From the NCBI RefSeq assembly GCF_948472415.1, contig NZ_OX419519.1:3038001-3102000 (forward strand): a DNA stretch of 64,000 nt, read 5' to 3'. The notes beneath the pieces were generated by a model, which saw only the letters and a list, made by a program, of their open reading frames with translations, did no database searches and had not been told where the DNA came from. Source of the stretch: Kitasatospora fiedleri. GTDB lineage: Bacteria; Actinomycetota; Actinomycetes; Streptomycetales; Streptomycetaceae. Within the stretch, counting starts at the first letter, position 1. Each line of letters begins with the position of its first letter. The position numbers were made by a program, and so were the translations under genes. This document shows positions 17,175-27,972 of this stretch, piece by piece.

Positions 17175-18337
17175 GCCGCGACCTCCTTCTGGGCGGCCGC
17201 GGCAGCCTGCGCGGCGAGCTCGGCGCCGACCTTCTGCTGCTGGCGCTTGAGGCCGTAGCGGCGCACCAGCTCGTAGGCCACGACGACACAGATGACGATG
17301 GTGCCCTGGATCACCGGGATGATCTCGGACGGGTAGTCGCCCCGGGTGGGCAGCTGGGCGCCGGAGGCGTCCAGGAAGGCGAACAGCAGCGCGGAGAACG
17401 CGATGCCGATCGGGGTGTTGCGGCCGAGCAGCGCCACCGAGATGCCGATGAAGCCGAGGCCGGTCTGCACGTTCTGCCCGAAGTACGGGGTGTTCTGCAT
17501 GAGTTCGGGCAAGCCGACCAGACCGGCCAGCGCGCCGGAGACCACGATCGAGGTGATCACCATGCGCTTGACGTTGACGCCGGAGGCGCTCGCGGCGGTC
17601 TCCGAGCGGCCGGTGGCCCGCAGGTCGAAGCCGAACCGGGTGCGGTTCAGGGTGAACTGGAAGACCACGCCGACCAGCACCGCGATCACGATGAAGCCCC
17701 ACAGGGTGCCGCCCTGGGTCTCGATCGAGAAGAAGTGGCTGGACTCGGAGATCTTGCCGGTCTGGATCGAGTTGGTGGTGCCGCTGGTCTTCGGCGCGAA
17801 GATGCCGGGCACCAGCAGCACGCCGATCACGGCGGTGGCGATGGCGTTCAGCATGATGGTCGAGATGACCTCGCTGACGCCCCGGTAGACCTTCAGCAGG
17901 CCGGCGATCGACGCCCACAGGCCGCCGACGCACATCGCGACGACCAGCAGCAGCGGGATCTGCAGGAAGGCCGGCAGGTCGACCTGGCTGCCGACGAACG
18001 CGGCGAACATCATGGCCAGCTTGTACTGGCCCTCGATGCCGATGTTGAACAGGTTCATCCGGAACCCGAACGCGGCGGCGGCCGCGGCCAGATAGTACAC
18101 GGTGGCCTTGTTCAGGACGGCGACCTGCCCGTCGGACGCGGTGCCGTAGTTCCACATGATGGAGAAGGCGTCGAACGGGTCGCGGCCGGAGACCGCCAGC
18201 AGGGCGCCGGCGATGATCAGCGACAGCAGCACCGCCAGCACGGGGGCGGCCAGGGCGAGCCCGATCCGCTCCAGGTCGACGCGCTCGCGCAGCGACCGCT
18301 TGGCCGCGGGTGCGGCCGGGGGGTTGGGACTGGTCAT
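17171..18337 (-). CDS. Nucleoside ABC transporter permease (first subunit)
   Basis: 388 residues, BPD_transp_2 type. After a cytoplasmic N-terminus of about 30 residues come membrane helices with GFRMNLFNIGIEGQYKLAM, the conserved signature, and FGFDLRATGRSETAASASGVNVKRM, the loop that contacts the ATPase. The C-terminus is Gln/Ala-rich and cytoplasmic. The start ATG is 4 bases after the ATPase stop, so the two are tightly coupled. Together with the second permease, ATPase and BMP lipoprotein it forms one importer. Confidence 0.93.
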   Translation of the reverse strand: MTSPNPPAAPAAKRSLRERVDLERIGLALAAPVLAVLLSLIIAGALLAVSGRDPFDAFSIMWNYGTASDGQVAVLNKATVYYLAAAAAAFGFRMNLFNIGIEGQYKLAMMFAAFVGSQVDLPAFLQIPLLLVVAMCVGGLWASIAGLLKVYRGVSEVISTIMLNAIATAVIGVLLVPGIFAPKTSGTTNSIQTGKISESSHFFSIETQGGTLWGFIVIAVLVGVVFQFTLNRTRFGFDLRATGRSETAASASGVNVKRMVITSIVVSGALAGLVGLPELMQNTPYFGQNVQTGLGFIGISVALLGRNTPIGIAFSALLFAFLDASGAQLPTRGDYPSEIIPVIQGTIVICVVVAYELVRRYGLKRQQQKVGAELAAQAAAAAQKEVAA

Positions 18338-18341
18338 GTGG

Positions 18342-20060
18342 CTACTCCCCCGCCTGCTCGTCGTCGGCGGTGTCGGTGGACGGGGTGTCGGTGGGCGCGG
18401 CGGCGTCGGGCGCGGTGCCGGTGGACGGCGCGGCGGTCCCGGTGCCCTCGGCGGCGGCCTGCGCCCCGGCGACGGCGTCCGGGGCGGACTCGATGTGGCC
18501 GCTGGCGGCGCCGGTCATCGCGCTGCCCAGGTCCTCGGCGGTGACGGTGGCCGGGTCGGCGTCGGCGACCAGGCGGCCGCGGTAGATCACCCGGATGGTG
18601 TCGGACAGGCCGATCAGCTCGTCCAGGTCGGCGGAGATCAGCAGCACCGCCAGGCCGTCGCGCTGGGCGGTGCGGATCTGCTCCCAGATCTGGGCCTGCG
18701 CGCCGACGTCCACGCCGCGGGTCGGGTGGGCGGCGATCAGCAGCTTCGGGGCGTGGCTCATCTCCCGGCCGATGATCAGCTTCTGCTGGTTGCCGCCGGA
18801 CAGCGAGGCCGCGGTGACCTCGATGCCGGGGGTGCGGACGTCGTACTCCTCGACGATCCGCTGGGTGTCGGCCCGGGCGCCGGCCGGGTCGAGCAGCACG
18901 CCCTTGGAGTTGGGCCGCTCGGTGACGTGGCCGAGGATGCGGTTCTCCCACAGCGGGGCTTCCAGCAGCAGGCCGTGCCGGTGCCGGTCCTCGGGGATGT
19001 AGCCGATGCCGGCCTCGCGGCGGGCCCGGGTCAGGGTGCCGGTCAGGTCGGCGCCGTCCAGCGTGACGGTGCCGGCGTCCAGCGGCAGCATGCCCATGAC
19101 GGCCTCGACCAGTTCGGCCTGGCCGTTGCCCTCGACGCCGGCGATGCCGAGGATCTCGCCCTTGCGGATGCGCAGCGACACGTCGTCCAGGACGACGCGC
19201 TCGACGCCCTCGGCGTCCGGCTTGGCGATCCGCAGGCCCTCGACCCGGAGCATCTCGGTGTCGGTGACGGTCGACTCGCGGCTCTCCGGGGAGGGCAGTT
19301 CGGCGCCGACCATCAGCTCGGCGAGCTGGCGGGCGGTGACCCGGCGCGGGTCGGCGTCGCCGACGGTGGTGCCGCGGCGGATCACGCTGATCGCGTCGGC
19401 CACCGAGAGCACCTCGTGCAGCTTGTGCGAGATGAAGATGACGGTGACGCCCTCGGCCTTGAGCTCGCGCAGGTTGTCGAAGAGCGCGTCGACCTCCTGC
19501 GGCACGAGCACCGCGGTCGGCTCGTCCAGGATCAGGATTCGGGCGCCGCGGTAGAGCACCTTGAGGATCTCCACCCGCTGCCGGTCGGCCACGCCCAGGT
19601 CCTCGACCAGGGCGTCCGGCCGGACGCCCAGGCCGTACTGGTCGGACAGCTCGCGGATGCGGGCCTTGGCCTTGGCGCCGATGCCGTACAGGCTCTCGCC
19701 GCCCAGGACGATGTTCTCCCAGACGGTGAAGTTGTCGGCCAGCATGAAGTGCTGGTGGACCATCCCGATGCCGCGCGCGATGGCGTCCGCGGGGGTGACG
19801 AACTCCACCTGCTCGCCGTCGATGGCGATGGTGCCCTCGTCCGGCTTCTGCATCCCGTAGAGGATCTTCATCAGGGTGGACTTGCCCGCGCCGTTCTCGC
19901 CCATCAGCGCGTGGACGGTGCCCCGCCGCACGGTGATGTCGATGTCGTGGTTGGCCACCACACCGGGGAAGCGCTTGGTGATGCCGCGCAGTTCGACGGC
20001 AGGTGTCGCCGTCCCCGCGCGGGGGGTGCCGTCCGTCGGGACGGAGTCGGAGGGGGTGAT
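18342..20060 (-). CDS. Nucleoside ABC transporter double ATPase (start codon unusual)
   Basis: Two ABC domains in tandem. The first is complete (GENGAGKS, LGVADRQRVEILK, LILDEPTAV). The second has the degenerate sites normal for sugar/nucleoside importers (GVEGNGQAE, SLSGGNQQKL, LIAAHPTRG). An acidic Ala/Thr-rich tail of about 60 residues follows. The start is a problem: on this strand there is no ATG, GTG or TTG in any frame between 19965 and 20351, where the protein must begin. ATC 20060 sits 6 bases after AGGAG and would give (M)TPSDSVPTDG. CTG 20108 is in frame but has no Shine-Dalgarno, and GTG 20354 would start inside the lipoprotein gene and cross a terminator hairpin. I chose ATC, with low certainty on the start only. 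Confidence 0.9.
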   Translation of the reverse strand: MTPSDSVPTDGTPRAGTATPAVELRGITKRFPGVVANHDIDITVRRGTVHALMGENGAGKSTLMKILYGMQKPDEGTIAIDGEQVEFVTPADAIARGIGMVHQHFMLADNFTVWENIVLGGESLYGIGAKAKARIRELSDQYGLGVRPDALVEDLGVADRQRVEILKVLYRGARILILDEPTAVLVPQEVDALFDNLRELKAEGVTVIFISHKLHEVLSVADAISVIRRGTTVGDADPRRVTARQLAELMVGAELPSPESRESTVTDTEMLRVEGLRIAKPDAEGVERVVLDDVSLRIRKGEILGIAGVEGNGQAELVEAVMGMLPLDAGTVTLDGADLTGTLTRARREAGIGYIPEDRHRHGLLLEAPLWENRILGHVTERPNSKGVLLDPAGARADTQRIVEEYDVRTPGIEVTAASLSGGNQQKLIIGREMSHAPKLLIAAHPTRGVDVGAQAQIWEQIRTAQRDGLAVLLISADLDELIGLSDTIRVIYRGRLVADADPATVTAEDLGSAMTGAASGHIESAPDAVAGAQAAAEGTGTAAPSTGTAPDAAAPTDTPSTDTADDEQAGE

Positions 20061-20178
20061 GGCGATCTCCTGCTGGTCGTCGGGCGCTTCGTCGCGCTGA
20101 GGGCTCAGTGGGGAAACCCGGGGGGAGCCGTGCCGCGGGGCCGGGGGGCGGTGCGGCGGTGTGCCGTGGGTGGAACCG

Positions 20179-20226
20179 GCAGGGGCCCGGGCGGGCGCGC
20201 CTGGGCGCGCCCGCCCGGGCCCCTGC
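20179..20226 (-). terminator. Strong hairpin between BMP lipoprotein and ATPase genes
   Basis: Perfect 22-bp GC-only inverted repeat (20179-20200 with 20205-20226) and a 4-base loop, just after the lipoprotein stop. Inside an importer operon such a hairpin usually leaves the binding protein more abundant than the channel, by partial termination or 3'-end protection. Confidence 0.85.
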
Positions 20227-20265
20227 CGTGCGATCGGGTCGGACCGGCGGTGGGCCGGACCGGCC

Positions 20266-21327
20266 TTACGGGGCGGTCGGGACGGTGGTCTGGCCGCTGG
20301 TGATCTGCTGGGTGGCGGCGTCGATCTTGGCCTTGATGTCGTCGATGTAGCCACCGGTGGTGGCCAGCGACACGCCGCCCGCCTTCAGGTCGAAGTTCTG
20401 CACGCCGCCCTGGGTGCTGTTGTCCTTCGCCGACTTGATGTAGGTGAAGACGGCCTTGTCCACGTTCTTCACCATCGAGGTGAGGATGTGGTCCTTGTAC
20501 TTGTCCAGGGCGGGCTGCTTGGCCTGGTCGGAGTCGACGCCGATGGCCCACTTGCCGGCGGCGGAGACGGCCTCGATCGCGCCGGTGCCGGAGGAGCCGG
20601 CGGCCGAGTAGATGACGTCCGCGCCCTTGTCGAGCTGGCCCTGGGCGGCCTGCTTGCCCTTGCCCGGGTCGGCGAAGCCGGTGAAGTCCGGCGGGGTGGT
20701 CAGGTAGGTCACGTCGACCTGGATGTTCGGGTCGACGGACTTGGCGCCCGCGGTGTAGCCGGCCTCGAACTTCTTGATCAGCTCGGACTGCACGCCGCCG
20801 ATGAAGCCGACGTGCTTGGCCTTCGACTTGTTGGCGGCGGCCACGCCCGCCAGGAAGGAGCCCTGCTCCTCGGAGAAGGTCAGCGAGGTGACGTTCTTCG
20901 GCTGGTCGGCCGAGGAGGAGTCGATGATCGCGAACTTCACGTTCGGGTTCTCGGCGGCGACCTTGTTCACCGCGTCCTGGTAGACGAAGCCCACCGCGAT
21001 GATCGGGTTGAAGCCGCCGGTGACCAGGGACTTCAGGCGCTGCTCCTTGTCGCCCTCCGACTCGCCCGACTTGGCCTCGGCCTCGGTGATGGTGGCGCCC
21101 AGGTCGGTCTTGGCCTGGTCCAGGCCGCGCGCGGCGGAGTCGTTGAAGGACTGGTCGCCGCGGCCGCCGATGTCGTAGGCCATGCCGACCTTGAAGCTGG
21201 AGCTGCCCGCACCGGCCGAGGAGGAGGTGGAGTTGTTGTCGGTGCTCTTTGCGCCGCAGGCGGCGAGCGAGGCGATGCCCAGGGAACCCGAGAGCACTGC
21301 CGCGGCGAGCTTGAGTGAACGGCGCAA
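20266..21327 (-). CDS. BMP-family nucleoside-binding lipoprotein
   Basis: 353 residues with lipobox LAAC (Cys24) and a Ser/Thr/Asn-rich tether. The BMP domain (VGMAYDIGGRGDQSFNDSAARGL, IIAVGFVYQDAVNKVA, VGFIGGVQSELIKKFEAGY, VIYSAAGSSGTGAIE) binds purine and pyrimidine nucleosides in characterised relatives. It is the first gene of the importer operon and would deliver nucleosides to the two permeases. The start is TTG 21327 with AGGAG 8 bases upstream. A near-copy of the shared palindrome lies 50-61 bases before it. Confidence 0.93.
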   Translation of the reverse strand: MRRSLKLAAAVLSGSLGIASLAACGAKSTDNNSTSSSAGAGSSSFKVGMAYDIGGRGDQSFNDSAARGLDQAKTDLGATITEAEAKSGESEGDKEQRLKSLVTGGFNPIIAVGFVYQDAVNKVAAENPNVKFAIIDSSSADQPKNVTSLTFSEEQGSFLAGVAAANKSKAKHVGFIGGVQSELIKKFEAGYTAGAKSVDPNIQVDVTYLTTPPDFTGFADPGKGKQAAQGQLDKGADVIYSAAGSSGTGAIEAVSAAGKWAIGVDSDQAKQPALDKYKDHILTSMVKNVDKAVFTYIKSAKDNSTQGGVQNFDLKAGGVSLATTGGYIDDIKAKIDAATQQITSGQTTVPTAP

Positions 21328-21376
21328 GGGAGTTTCTCCTTCTCACACACCCGGTTGGCGTGGTCGTGCGCCACCG

Positions 21377-21388
21377 TAACGCGCGTAG
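21377..21388. promoter_or_regulatory. Variant operator TAACGCGCGTAG upstream of the nucleoside importer
   Basis: Matches CTACGCGCGTAG except for the left flank (TA in place of CT), with the ACGCGCGT core intact. It is nested in a wider inverted repeat (CCGTAAC at 21374-21380 and GTTACGG at about 21401-21407). Confidence 0.55.
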
Positions 21389-21520
21389 AACACGGTTGTG
21401 TTACGGCCTGCGGGGGCGTCCGGGTTGTTATCAAAATGTGGTCGTACGCCCAGGCAAATCCGGACATAGCCGCACACATGGCCAACCCTGCGTTCCTTAC
21501 CGGCTGGTATCGGTCCACCA

Positions 21521-21593
21521 CGCTACGCCCCCCGCCCGGAGGCCGAGAAGGCGCCTCGCCGCTACGCCCCCGCCCGGGGGGCGGGAAGGCGCC
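21521..21593. repeat. Imperfect direct repeat of about 35 bases
   Basis: Two adjacent copies, 21521-21555 and 21560-21593, both beginning CGCTACGCCCC and ending AAGGCGCC, in the untranslated gap between the lipoprotein and peptidase genes. No coding role seen. Confidence 0.7.
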
Positions 21594-21603
21594 GCGCCGA
21601 AAC

Positions 21604-21641
21604 CGCGGGGAGCCCGGGGCGGCGGCCCCGGGCTCCCCGCG
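21604..21641 (-). terminator. Hairpin terminator of the M20 amidohydrolase gene
   Basis: Perfect 16-bp stem (21604-21619 with 21626-21641), 6-base loop, starting 12 bases beyond the stop codon. Confidence 0.85.
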
Positions 21642-21652
21642 CTCGTGCCCGG

Positions 21653-22903
21653 TCAGGTCCGGGCGTGCTCCAGCGCCAGCGCGGCGAACAACTCGACGCC
21701 GATCCCGATCGCCCGCTCGTCCGCGTCGAAGTCGCCCTGGTGGAGGTCCCGGGCGCCCTTCTCGTGCGGGCCGCGGACGCCGAGCCGGGCCAGCGCGCCC
21801 GGGGCGTGCTCCAGGTACCAGGAGAAGTCCTCGCCGCCCAGGCTCTGCTCGGTGGGCTCGACCACCGGGCCGCGCCCCTCGGCGAACCGGGCGTTCATCG
21901 CCGCCTCCAGCTGGTCGATCGAGGCGGCCTCGTTGACCACCGGCGGCACGCCCCGGTGGTAGTCGAGGCTCCACTTGGCGCGGTGGGTCTCGGCCAGGTG
22001 CGCGACCAGCTCCTCCAGCACCTCCGGCGCCTCCCGCCAGCCGGCCAGCTCCAGGCAGCGGACGGTGCCCTCCAGCTCGGCGTGCTGCGGGATCACGTTC
22101 GGCGCGGAGCCGGCCGCGATCCGCCCCCACACCAGCGAGACGCCCCAGCGCGGGTCCATCCGGCGGGAGAGCCCGGCGGGCAGCTCGGCGGCCAGCTTGG
22201 CCACCGCGGTGACCAGGTCGGTGGTCAGGTGCGGGCGGGCGGTGTGCCCGCCCGGGCCGTCCAGCGAGATCCGCACCTTGTCGCAGGCCGAGGTGATCGC
22301 CCCGGCCTTCAGCCCGATCCGGCCGACCGGCACCTTGGGGTCGCAGTGGACGGCGAAGATCCGGCCGACCCCCTCCATCCCGCCGGCCGCGATCACGTCC
22401 AGCGCGCCGCCGGGCATCATCTCCTCGGCGGGCTGGAAGATCAGCCGCACCGGGCGGGACAGCTCCCCCGCGGCCAGCGCCTGGGCCAGTACCAGGCCGG
22501 TGCCGAGCACCACCGCGGTGTGCACGTCGTGCCCGCAGGCGTGCGCCCGGCCGGGGAGCGTGGAGCGGTAGGGCACGTCCTGCTTGGCGTCGTCGATCGG
22601 CAGCGCGTCGATGTCGGCCCGGAACGCGAGCAGCGGGGTGCCCGGCGCGGTGCCCGGCGGGACGAGGTCCACCAGCAGCCCGGTGCCGCCGGGCAGCACC
22701 CGCGGCTCCAGCCCGGCGGCGACCAGCCGCTCGCGCAGCAGCCGGGTGGTGCGGAACTCCTGGCGACCGAGCTCGGGGTGCCGGTGGAGGTCACGGCGCA
22801 GCTCGATCAACTCGGCCCGGTACGACGCCACCCGGGCGCGCAGGTCGGCGGGCGGACGGGCGGCGGTGACGGTGGCGGCGGCTGCCGGCTGGGGAGCGTT
22901 CAC
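21653..22903 (-). CDS. M20-family metal amidohydrolase
   Basis: About 416 residues. The M20D pattern of N-acyl amino acid/hippurate hydrolases is clear: RRDLHRHPELGRQEFRTT, FRADIDALPI, HACGHDVHTAVVLG (metal ligands Cys/His), RLIFQPAEEMMPGGA (catalytic Glu pair), and LGGEDFSWYLE near the C-terminus for the last ligand. It likely removes acyl groups from amino acids or amides in the cytoplasm; the substrate cannot be told. Start GTG 22903 follows TTGACAAG directly and may be leaderless; ATG 22999 in frame would add a Pro-rich, non-conserved extension. It is upstream of the importer operon but ends in its own terminator. Confidence 0.88.
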   Translation of the reverse strand: MNAPQPAAAATVTAARPPADLRARVASYRAELIELRRDLHRHPELGRQEFRTTRLLRERLVAAGLEPRVLPGGTGLLVDLVPPGTAPGTPLLAFRADIDALPIDDAKQDVPYRSTLPGRAHACGHDVHTAVVLGTGLVLAQALAAGELSRPVRLIFQPAEEMMPGGALDVIAAGGMEGVGRIFAVHCDPKVPVGRIGLKAGAITSACDKVRISLDGPGGHTARPHLTTDLVTAVAKLAAELPAGLSRRMDPRWGVSLVWGRIAAGSAPNVIPQHAELEGTVRCLELAGWREAPEVLEELVAHLAETHRAKWSLDYHRGVPPVVNEAASIDQLEAAMNARFAEGRGPVVEPTEQSLGGEDFSWYLEHAPGALARLGVRGPHEKGARDLHQGDFDADERAIGIGVELFAALALEHART

Positions 22904-23305
22904 CTTGTCAAGGGTAGGCCGGTCGTGCGGTTTTGGCCCGGGTTCCGGAGAACTGATCACCGGATGGGTGCATGGCGGCCGCCGGGATGGGTAGGACACT
23001 TCGTTTCAGCCCGCCCTTCGTTCCGGTCCCCCCGGCCCTGTGCAACGAATCGCACCGGCCATCGGACACGGCGGCTGCTCCGTGCGGGCCCCGGAGCGCG
23101 GGGGCCAAACGTTTCCCCCCGATCGGGTCATGCCGGGGTAAAGCTTTCGGACGTGCTCTTGAGTGGCGTACATCAGTCCGCATAGACAGCTTTCGCACAG
23201 TCAACTCCGGTGCCGCGGTGGGGGGTCTTCCGCTCGCGGCGCGCCCCGTCACGCCCTCACGAGGGGCAGTTGACGCTCCATCGAACCGAGAAGGGGGGAC
23301 CCGAC
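22904..23305. other. Intergenic region between divergent peptidase genes
   Basis: 402 bases without a gene, holding the promoters of the M20 amidohydrolase and the S53 protease. The only site I can point to is the protease ribosome-binding site AAGGGGGGA just before 23306. No clear repeat or RNA gene seen. Confidence 0.4.
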
Positions 23306-25366
23306 GTGCCCATCGCGCGCAACAAGCTCGCCCAGAGCATCGCTCCGGCCACCGTCGCCGCCGCACTGATCCTCACCACCCTCGGCGCGGCCGTTCCGGC
23401 CTCCGCCGCCACCCCGGCCGGCGACAGCGCCCAGGCCCTGCCCGGCACCCACCCCGAGTGGGCCACCCCGCAGGCCGACGCCGGCGCCGCCGACGCGGCC
23501 GCCCCGGCCACCGCCCGGATCTACCTGGCCGGCCGTGACGCCAACGGCCTGGCCGCGCTCGCCAAGGCGGTCTCCGACCCGAACTCCGCGGCCTACGGCC
23601 AGTACCTGTCCTCCGACCAGGTCCAGGCGAAGTTCGGCGCCACCCCGCAGCAGGTCAAGGCCGTCACCGACTGGGTGACCGGCGCGGGCCTGACCGTCTC
23701 CGCCGGCACGAACCACTACGTGCAGGTGGCCGGCTCCACCGCCGCGATGGCCAAGGCCTTCGGCACCGGTTTCCACAACTACCGCACCGCGGACGGCACC
23801 CACCGCGCGCCCGCCTCGGACGCCAAGGTCCCCGCCGCGGTGGCCGGCTCGGTGCTGGCCGTCTCCGGCCTGGCCGACGCGATCCACAAGAACAGCTCGA
23901 ACGCCACCTCGGTGCGCGAGGCCGAGCAGCGCGCGAACGCCGCCTCCCGGCTCGCCGCCCCCGACAAGAAGGCCCCGGCCACCCTGCCGGACGTGCCGAC
24001 CTGCTCCGAGGACGGCTACGGCTCCAAGACCGCCAAGGGCGCCCCGGACGGCTACGAGAAGAACGAGCCCTTCGCCCCCTGCTCGTACGTCCCGTCCCAG
24101 CTGCGCAAGGCGTACGGCGTCAGCGACGCCAAGGTCACCGGCAAGGGCGCCCGGGTCGCGATCATCGACGCCTACGGCCTGTCCACCATGGAGCAGGACG
24201 CGAACCACTTCTCCTCGCTGCACGGCGACCAGCCGTTCAAGTCGGGCCAGTACACCGAGTACGTCACCCCGGACCAGTGGACCCACGAGGACGAGTGTGG
24301 CGGCGCCGAGGGCTGGGCCGGCGAGGAGGCGCTCGACGTCGAGATGGTGCACGGCCTGGCGCCCGACGCCCAGGTCGTCTACGTCGGCGGCAACTCCTGC
24401 TACGACGAGGACCTGTACGACGCGATGGCCAAGGTCGTCGACGGGCACCTGGCCGACGTGGTCTCCAACTCCTGGGGCGAGATCATGCACGGCACCACCG
24501 GCGACATCGACCCGGCCGTGGTCGCCGCCGACAACCAGATATTCCAGCTCGGCGCGGTGACCGGCATCGGCTTCACCTTCTCCTCCGGCGACTGCGGCGA
24601 CGACTCCCCGGGCGCCGCCGCCACCGGCGTCAACTGCCAGGCCGACACCAACCAGGCCCAGGCCCAGTGGCCGTCCTCCTCCCCGTGGGTCACCTCGGTC
24701 GGCGGCACCGCGCTCCAGCTCGACAACAAGGCCGGCAAGTACGCCGCCGAGGTCTCGATGGGCGACCTGCGCTCGGTGCTCTCCGCCGACCAGAAGTCCT
24801 GGGTCCCGGCCCTCCCCGGCACCTTCTACTTCGGCGGCGGCGGCGGTGTCTCCAAGGACTTCGCCCAGCCGTGGTACCAGCAGGGCGTGGTCCCGGACCA
24901 GATCGCCAAGACCGCGGCCGACGGCACCAAGTCCAAGACGCCGCTGCGCGCCACCCCCGACATCGCGATGAGCGGTGACCTGGTGGCCGCCACCCTGGTC
25001 GGCTACACCGACGCCGGCGCCTACAGCGAGGGCGGCTACGGCGGCACCTCGGTCTCCGCCCCGGAGACCGCCGCGATGTTCGCCAACGCGATCCAGGCCC
25101 GCGGCGGCCGCGCCCTCGGCTTCGCCAACCCGGCGCTCTACGACCGGGCCGGCAGCAAGGCGTTCAACGACGTCAACGACAGCGCCGTCCACACCAAGCG
25201 CGGCAACGTCGTCGACCTCGGCGTGGTGAGCGGCTCGCTCAGGGTCCGCCTCTACAAGATCGGCGCGGACTACGGCCTGTCGGCCTCGAAGGGCTACGAC
25301 ACCGCCACCGGCCTGGGCTCCCCGGGCAAGGACTTCTTCAAGTCCTTCACCATCAAGAAGAAGTAA
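23306..25366 (+). CDS. Secreted S53-family (sedolisin/kumamolisin type) serine-carboxyl protease
   Basis: 686 residues. Signal peptide to about residue 35 (cut near ASAA), then the S53 pro-domain (IYLAGRDANGLAALAKAVSDPNS, YGQYLSSDQVQAKFGA, to about 200) that is removed on activation. The catalytic triad is Glu and Asp in GEEALDVEMVHG and Ser in GYGGTSVSAPE. The oxyanion Asp is in FSSGDCGDD. The C-terminal calcium site is represented by DTATGLGSPGKDFF. The paired Cys in CGGAEG, NSCYD and DCGDD...NCQA suggest disulphides. Such enzymes work extracellularly at acidic pH. Start GTG 23306 has AAGGGGGGA upstream. It is a single gene followed by a hairpin. Confidence 0.93.
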   Translation: MPIARNKLAQSIAPATVAAALILTTLGAAVPASAATPAGDSAQALPGTHPEWATPQADAGAADAAAPATARIYLAGRDANGLAALAKAVSDPNSAAYGQYLSSDQVQAKFGATPQQVKAVTDWVTGAGLTVSAGTNHYVQVAGSTAAMAKAFGTGFHNYRTADGTHRAPASDAKVPAAVAGSVLAVSGLADAIHKNSSNATSVREAEQRANAASRLAAPDKKAPATLPDVPTCSEDGYGSKTAKGAPDGYEKNEPFAPCSYVPSQLRKAYGVSDAKVTGKGARVAIIDAYGLSTMEQDANHFSSLHGDQPFKSGQYTEYVTPDQWTHEDECGGAEGWAGEEALDVEMVHGLAPDAQVVYVGGNSCYDEDLYDAMAKVVDGHLADVVSNSWGEIMHGTTGDIDPAVVAADNQIFQLGAVTGIGFTFSSGDCGDDSPGAAATGVNCQADTNQAQAQWPSSSPWVTSVGGTALQLDNKAGKYAAEVSMGDLRSVLSADQKSWVPALPGTFYFGGGGGVSKDFAQPWYQQGVVPDQIAKTAADGTKSKTPLRATPDIAMSGDLVAATLVGYTDAGAYSEGGYGGTSVSAPETAAMFANAIQARGGRALGFANPALYDRAGSKAFNDVNDSAVHTKRGNVVDLGVVSGSLRVRLYKIGADYGLSASKGYDTATGLGSPGKDFFKSFTIKKK

Positions 25367-25380
25367 CCGGCGACACGCCG

Positions 25381-25414
25381 GAGGGGCTGTCGGGGACCTC
25401 CCCGACAGCCCCTC
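25381..25414. terminator. Bidirectional hairpin terminator
   Basis: Perfect 15-bp stem (25381-25395 with 25400-25414) and a 4-base loop between the convergent protease and mutase genes. Confidence 0.9.
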
Positions 25415-25456
25415 CCGCTTTCCCGCCGCGACCGCGCGCCCCGTCGGGGGCGCCGC

Positions 25457-27046
<1,590 letters not shown>

Positions 27047-27228
27047 GGGGGTTCCTCCGCGGGGGGTGGGTGAGGGTTAGCGCTGATTAACGGGTCAGCT
27101 GGATACGCAATGTAGCCGTGCCCCGTCGGCAGCAGACAGATGCCACGGCTGGGAGCTTGCTCACAACACCCGCGGGCCGTCCCTTGGGATGATCGGTCCA
27201 CCGACCGGACGGACGAGGAGTGGACGAC

Positions 27229-27972
27229 ATGAGCGAGCAGAAGGTGGCCGTGGTCACCGGCGCCAGCAGCGGCATCGGGGCGGCGACCGCCCGCCGACTG
27301 GCCGCGGACGGCTTCGAGGTGGTGCTGACCGCCCGGCGCACCGAGCGGATCGAGGCGCTGGCGAAGGAGATCGGCGGACGTGCCCGCACCCTGGACGTCA
27401 CCGACCGGGCGGCGGTGGACGCCTTCGCGGCCGAGGTGGGCCGGGTCGACGTCCTGGTGAACAACGCGGGCGGCGCACTGGGCGCGGACAGCGTCGAGGC
27501 GGGCGACCCGGCGGACTGGCGCACCATGTACGAGGTCAACGTGCTCGGCGTGCTGCACCTGACCCAGGCCCTGCTGCCCGCGCTGCGCGCCACCGGCGAG
27601 GGCACCGTGCTGATCATGTCCTCGACCGCGGCGCTGGCCGCGTACGAGGGCGGCGGCGGGTACGTGGCCGCCAAGCACGCCGTCCACTCGCTGGCCCAGA
27701 CCCTGCGCCTCGAACTGGTGGCCGAGCCGATCCGGGTGATCGAGATCGCGCCCGGCATGGTGAAGTCCGAGGGCTTCGCGCTGACCCGCTTCCGCGGCGA
27801 CCGGGACAAGGCCGACGCGGTCTACGCGGGCGTCGCCGAGCCGCTGACCTCGGAGGACGTCGCCGACACCGTCTCCTGGGCGGTCACCCGGCCCGCCCAC
27901 GTCAACATCGACCTGCTGGTGGTCCGGCCCCGCGCCCAGGCCGCCAACCACAAGGTGCACCGGGTCAGTTGA
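27229..27972 (+). CDS. Classical short-chain dehydrogenase/reductase
   Basis: 247 residues. Cofactor loop TGASSGIGAATA, with Arg-Arg (TARRTER) at the end of the second strand pointing to NADP(H); NNAGG; catalytic Ser and YVAAK of the active site; then PGMVKSEGF. The pattern resembles the YdfG group of 3-hydroxy acid dehydrogenases, but the substrate is not predictable. The start is ATG 27229 with GAGGAG 8 bases before; GTG 27220 is in frame but overlaps the Shine-Dalgarno. Divergent from the mutase gene. Confidence 0.9.
   Translation: MSEQKVAVVTGASSGIGAATARRLAADGFEVVLTARRTERIEALAKEIGGRARTLDVTDRAAVDAFAAEVGRVDVLVNNAGGALGADSVEAGDPADWRTMYEVNVLGVLHLTQALLPALRATGEGTVLIMSSTAALAAYEGGGGYVAAKHAVHSLAQTLRLELVAEPIRVIEIAPGMVKSEGFALTRFRGDRDKADAVYAGVAEPLTSEDVADTVSWAVTRPAHVNIDLLVVRPRAQAANHKVHRVS

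Noticed and set aside
20108..20354. ATPase start at GTG 20354 or CTG 20108
   Set aside because: GTG 20354 is inside the lipoprotein gene and upstream of the terminator hairpin. CTG 20108 has no Shine-Dalgarno, whereas ATC 20060 does.
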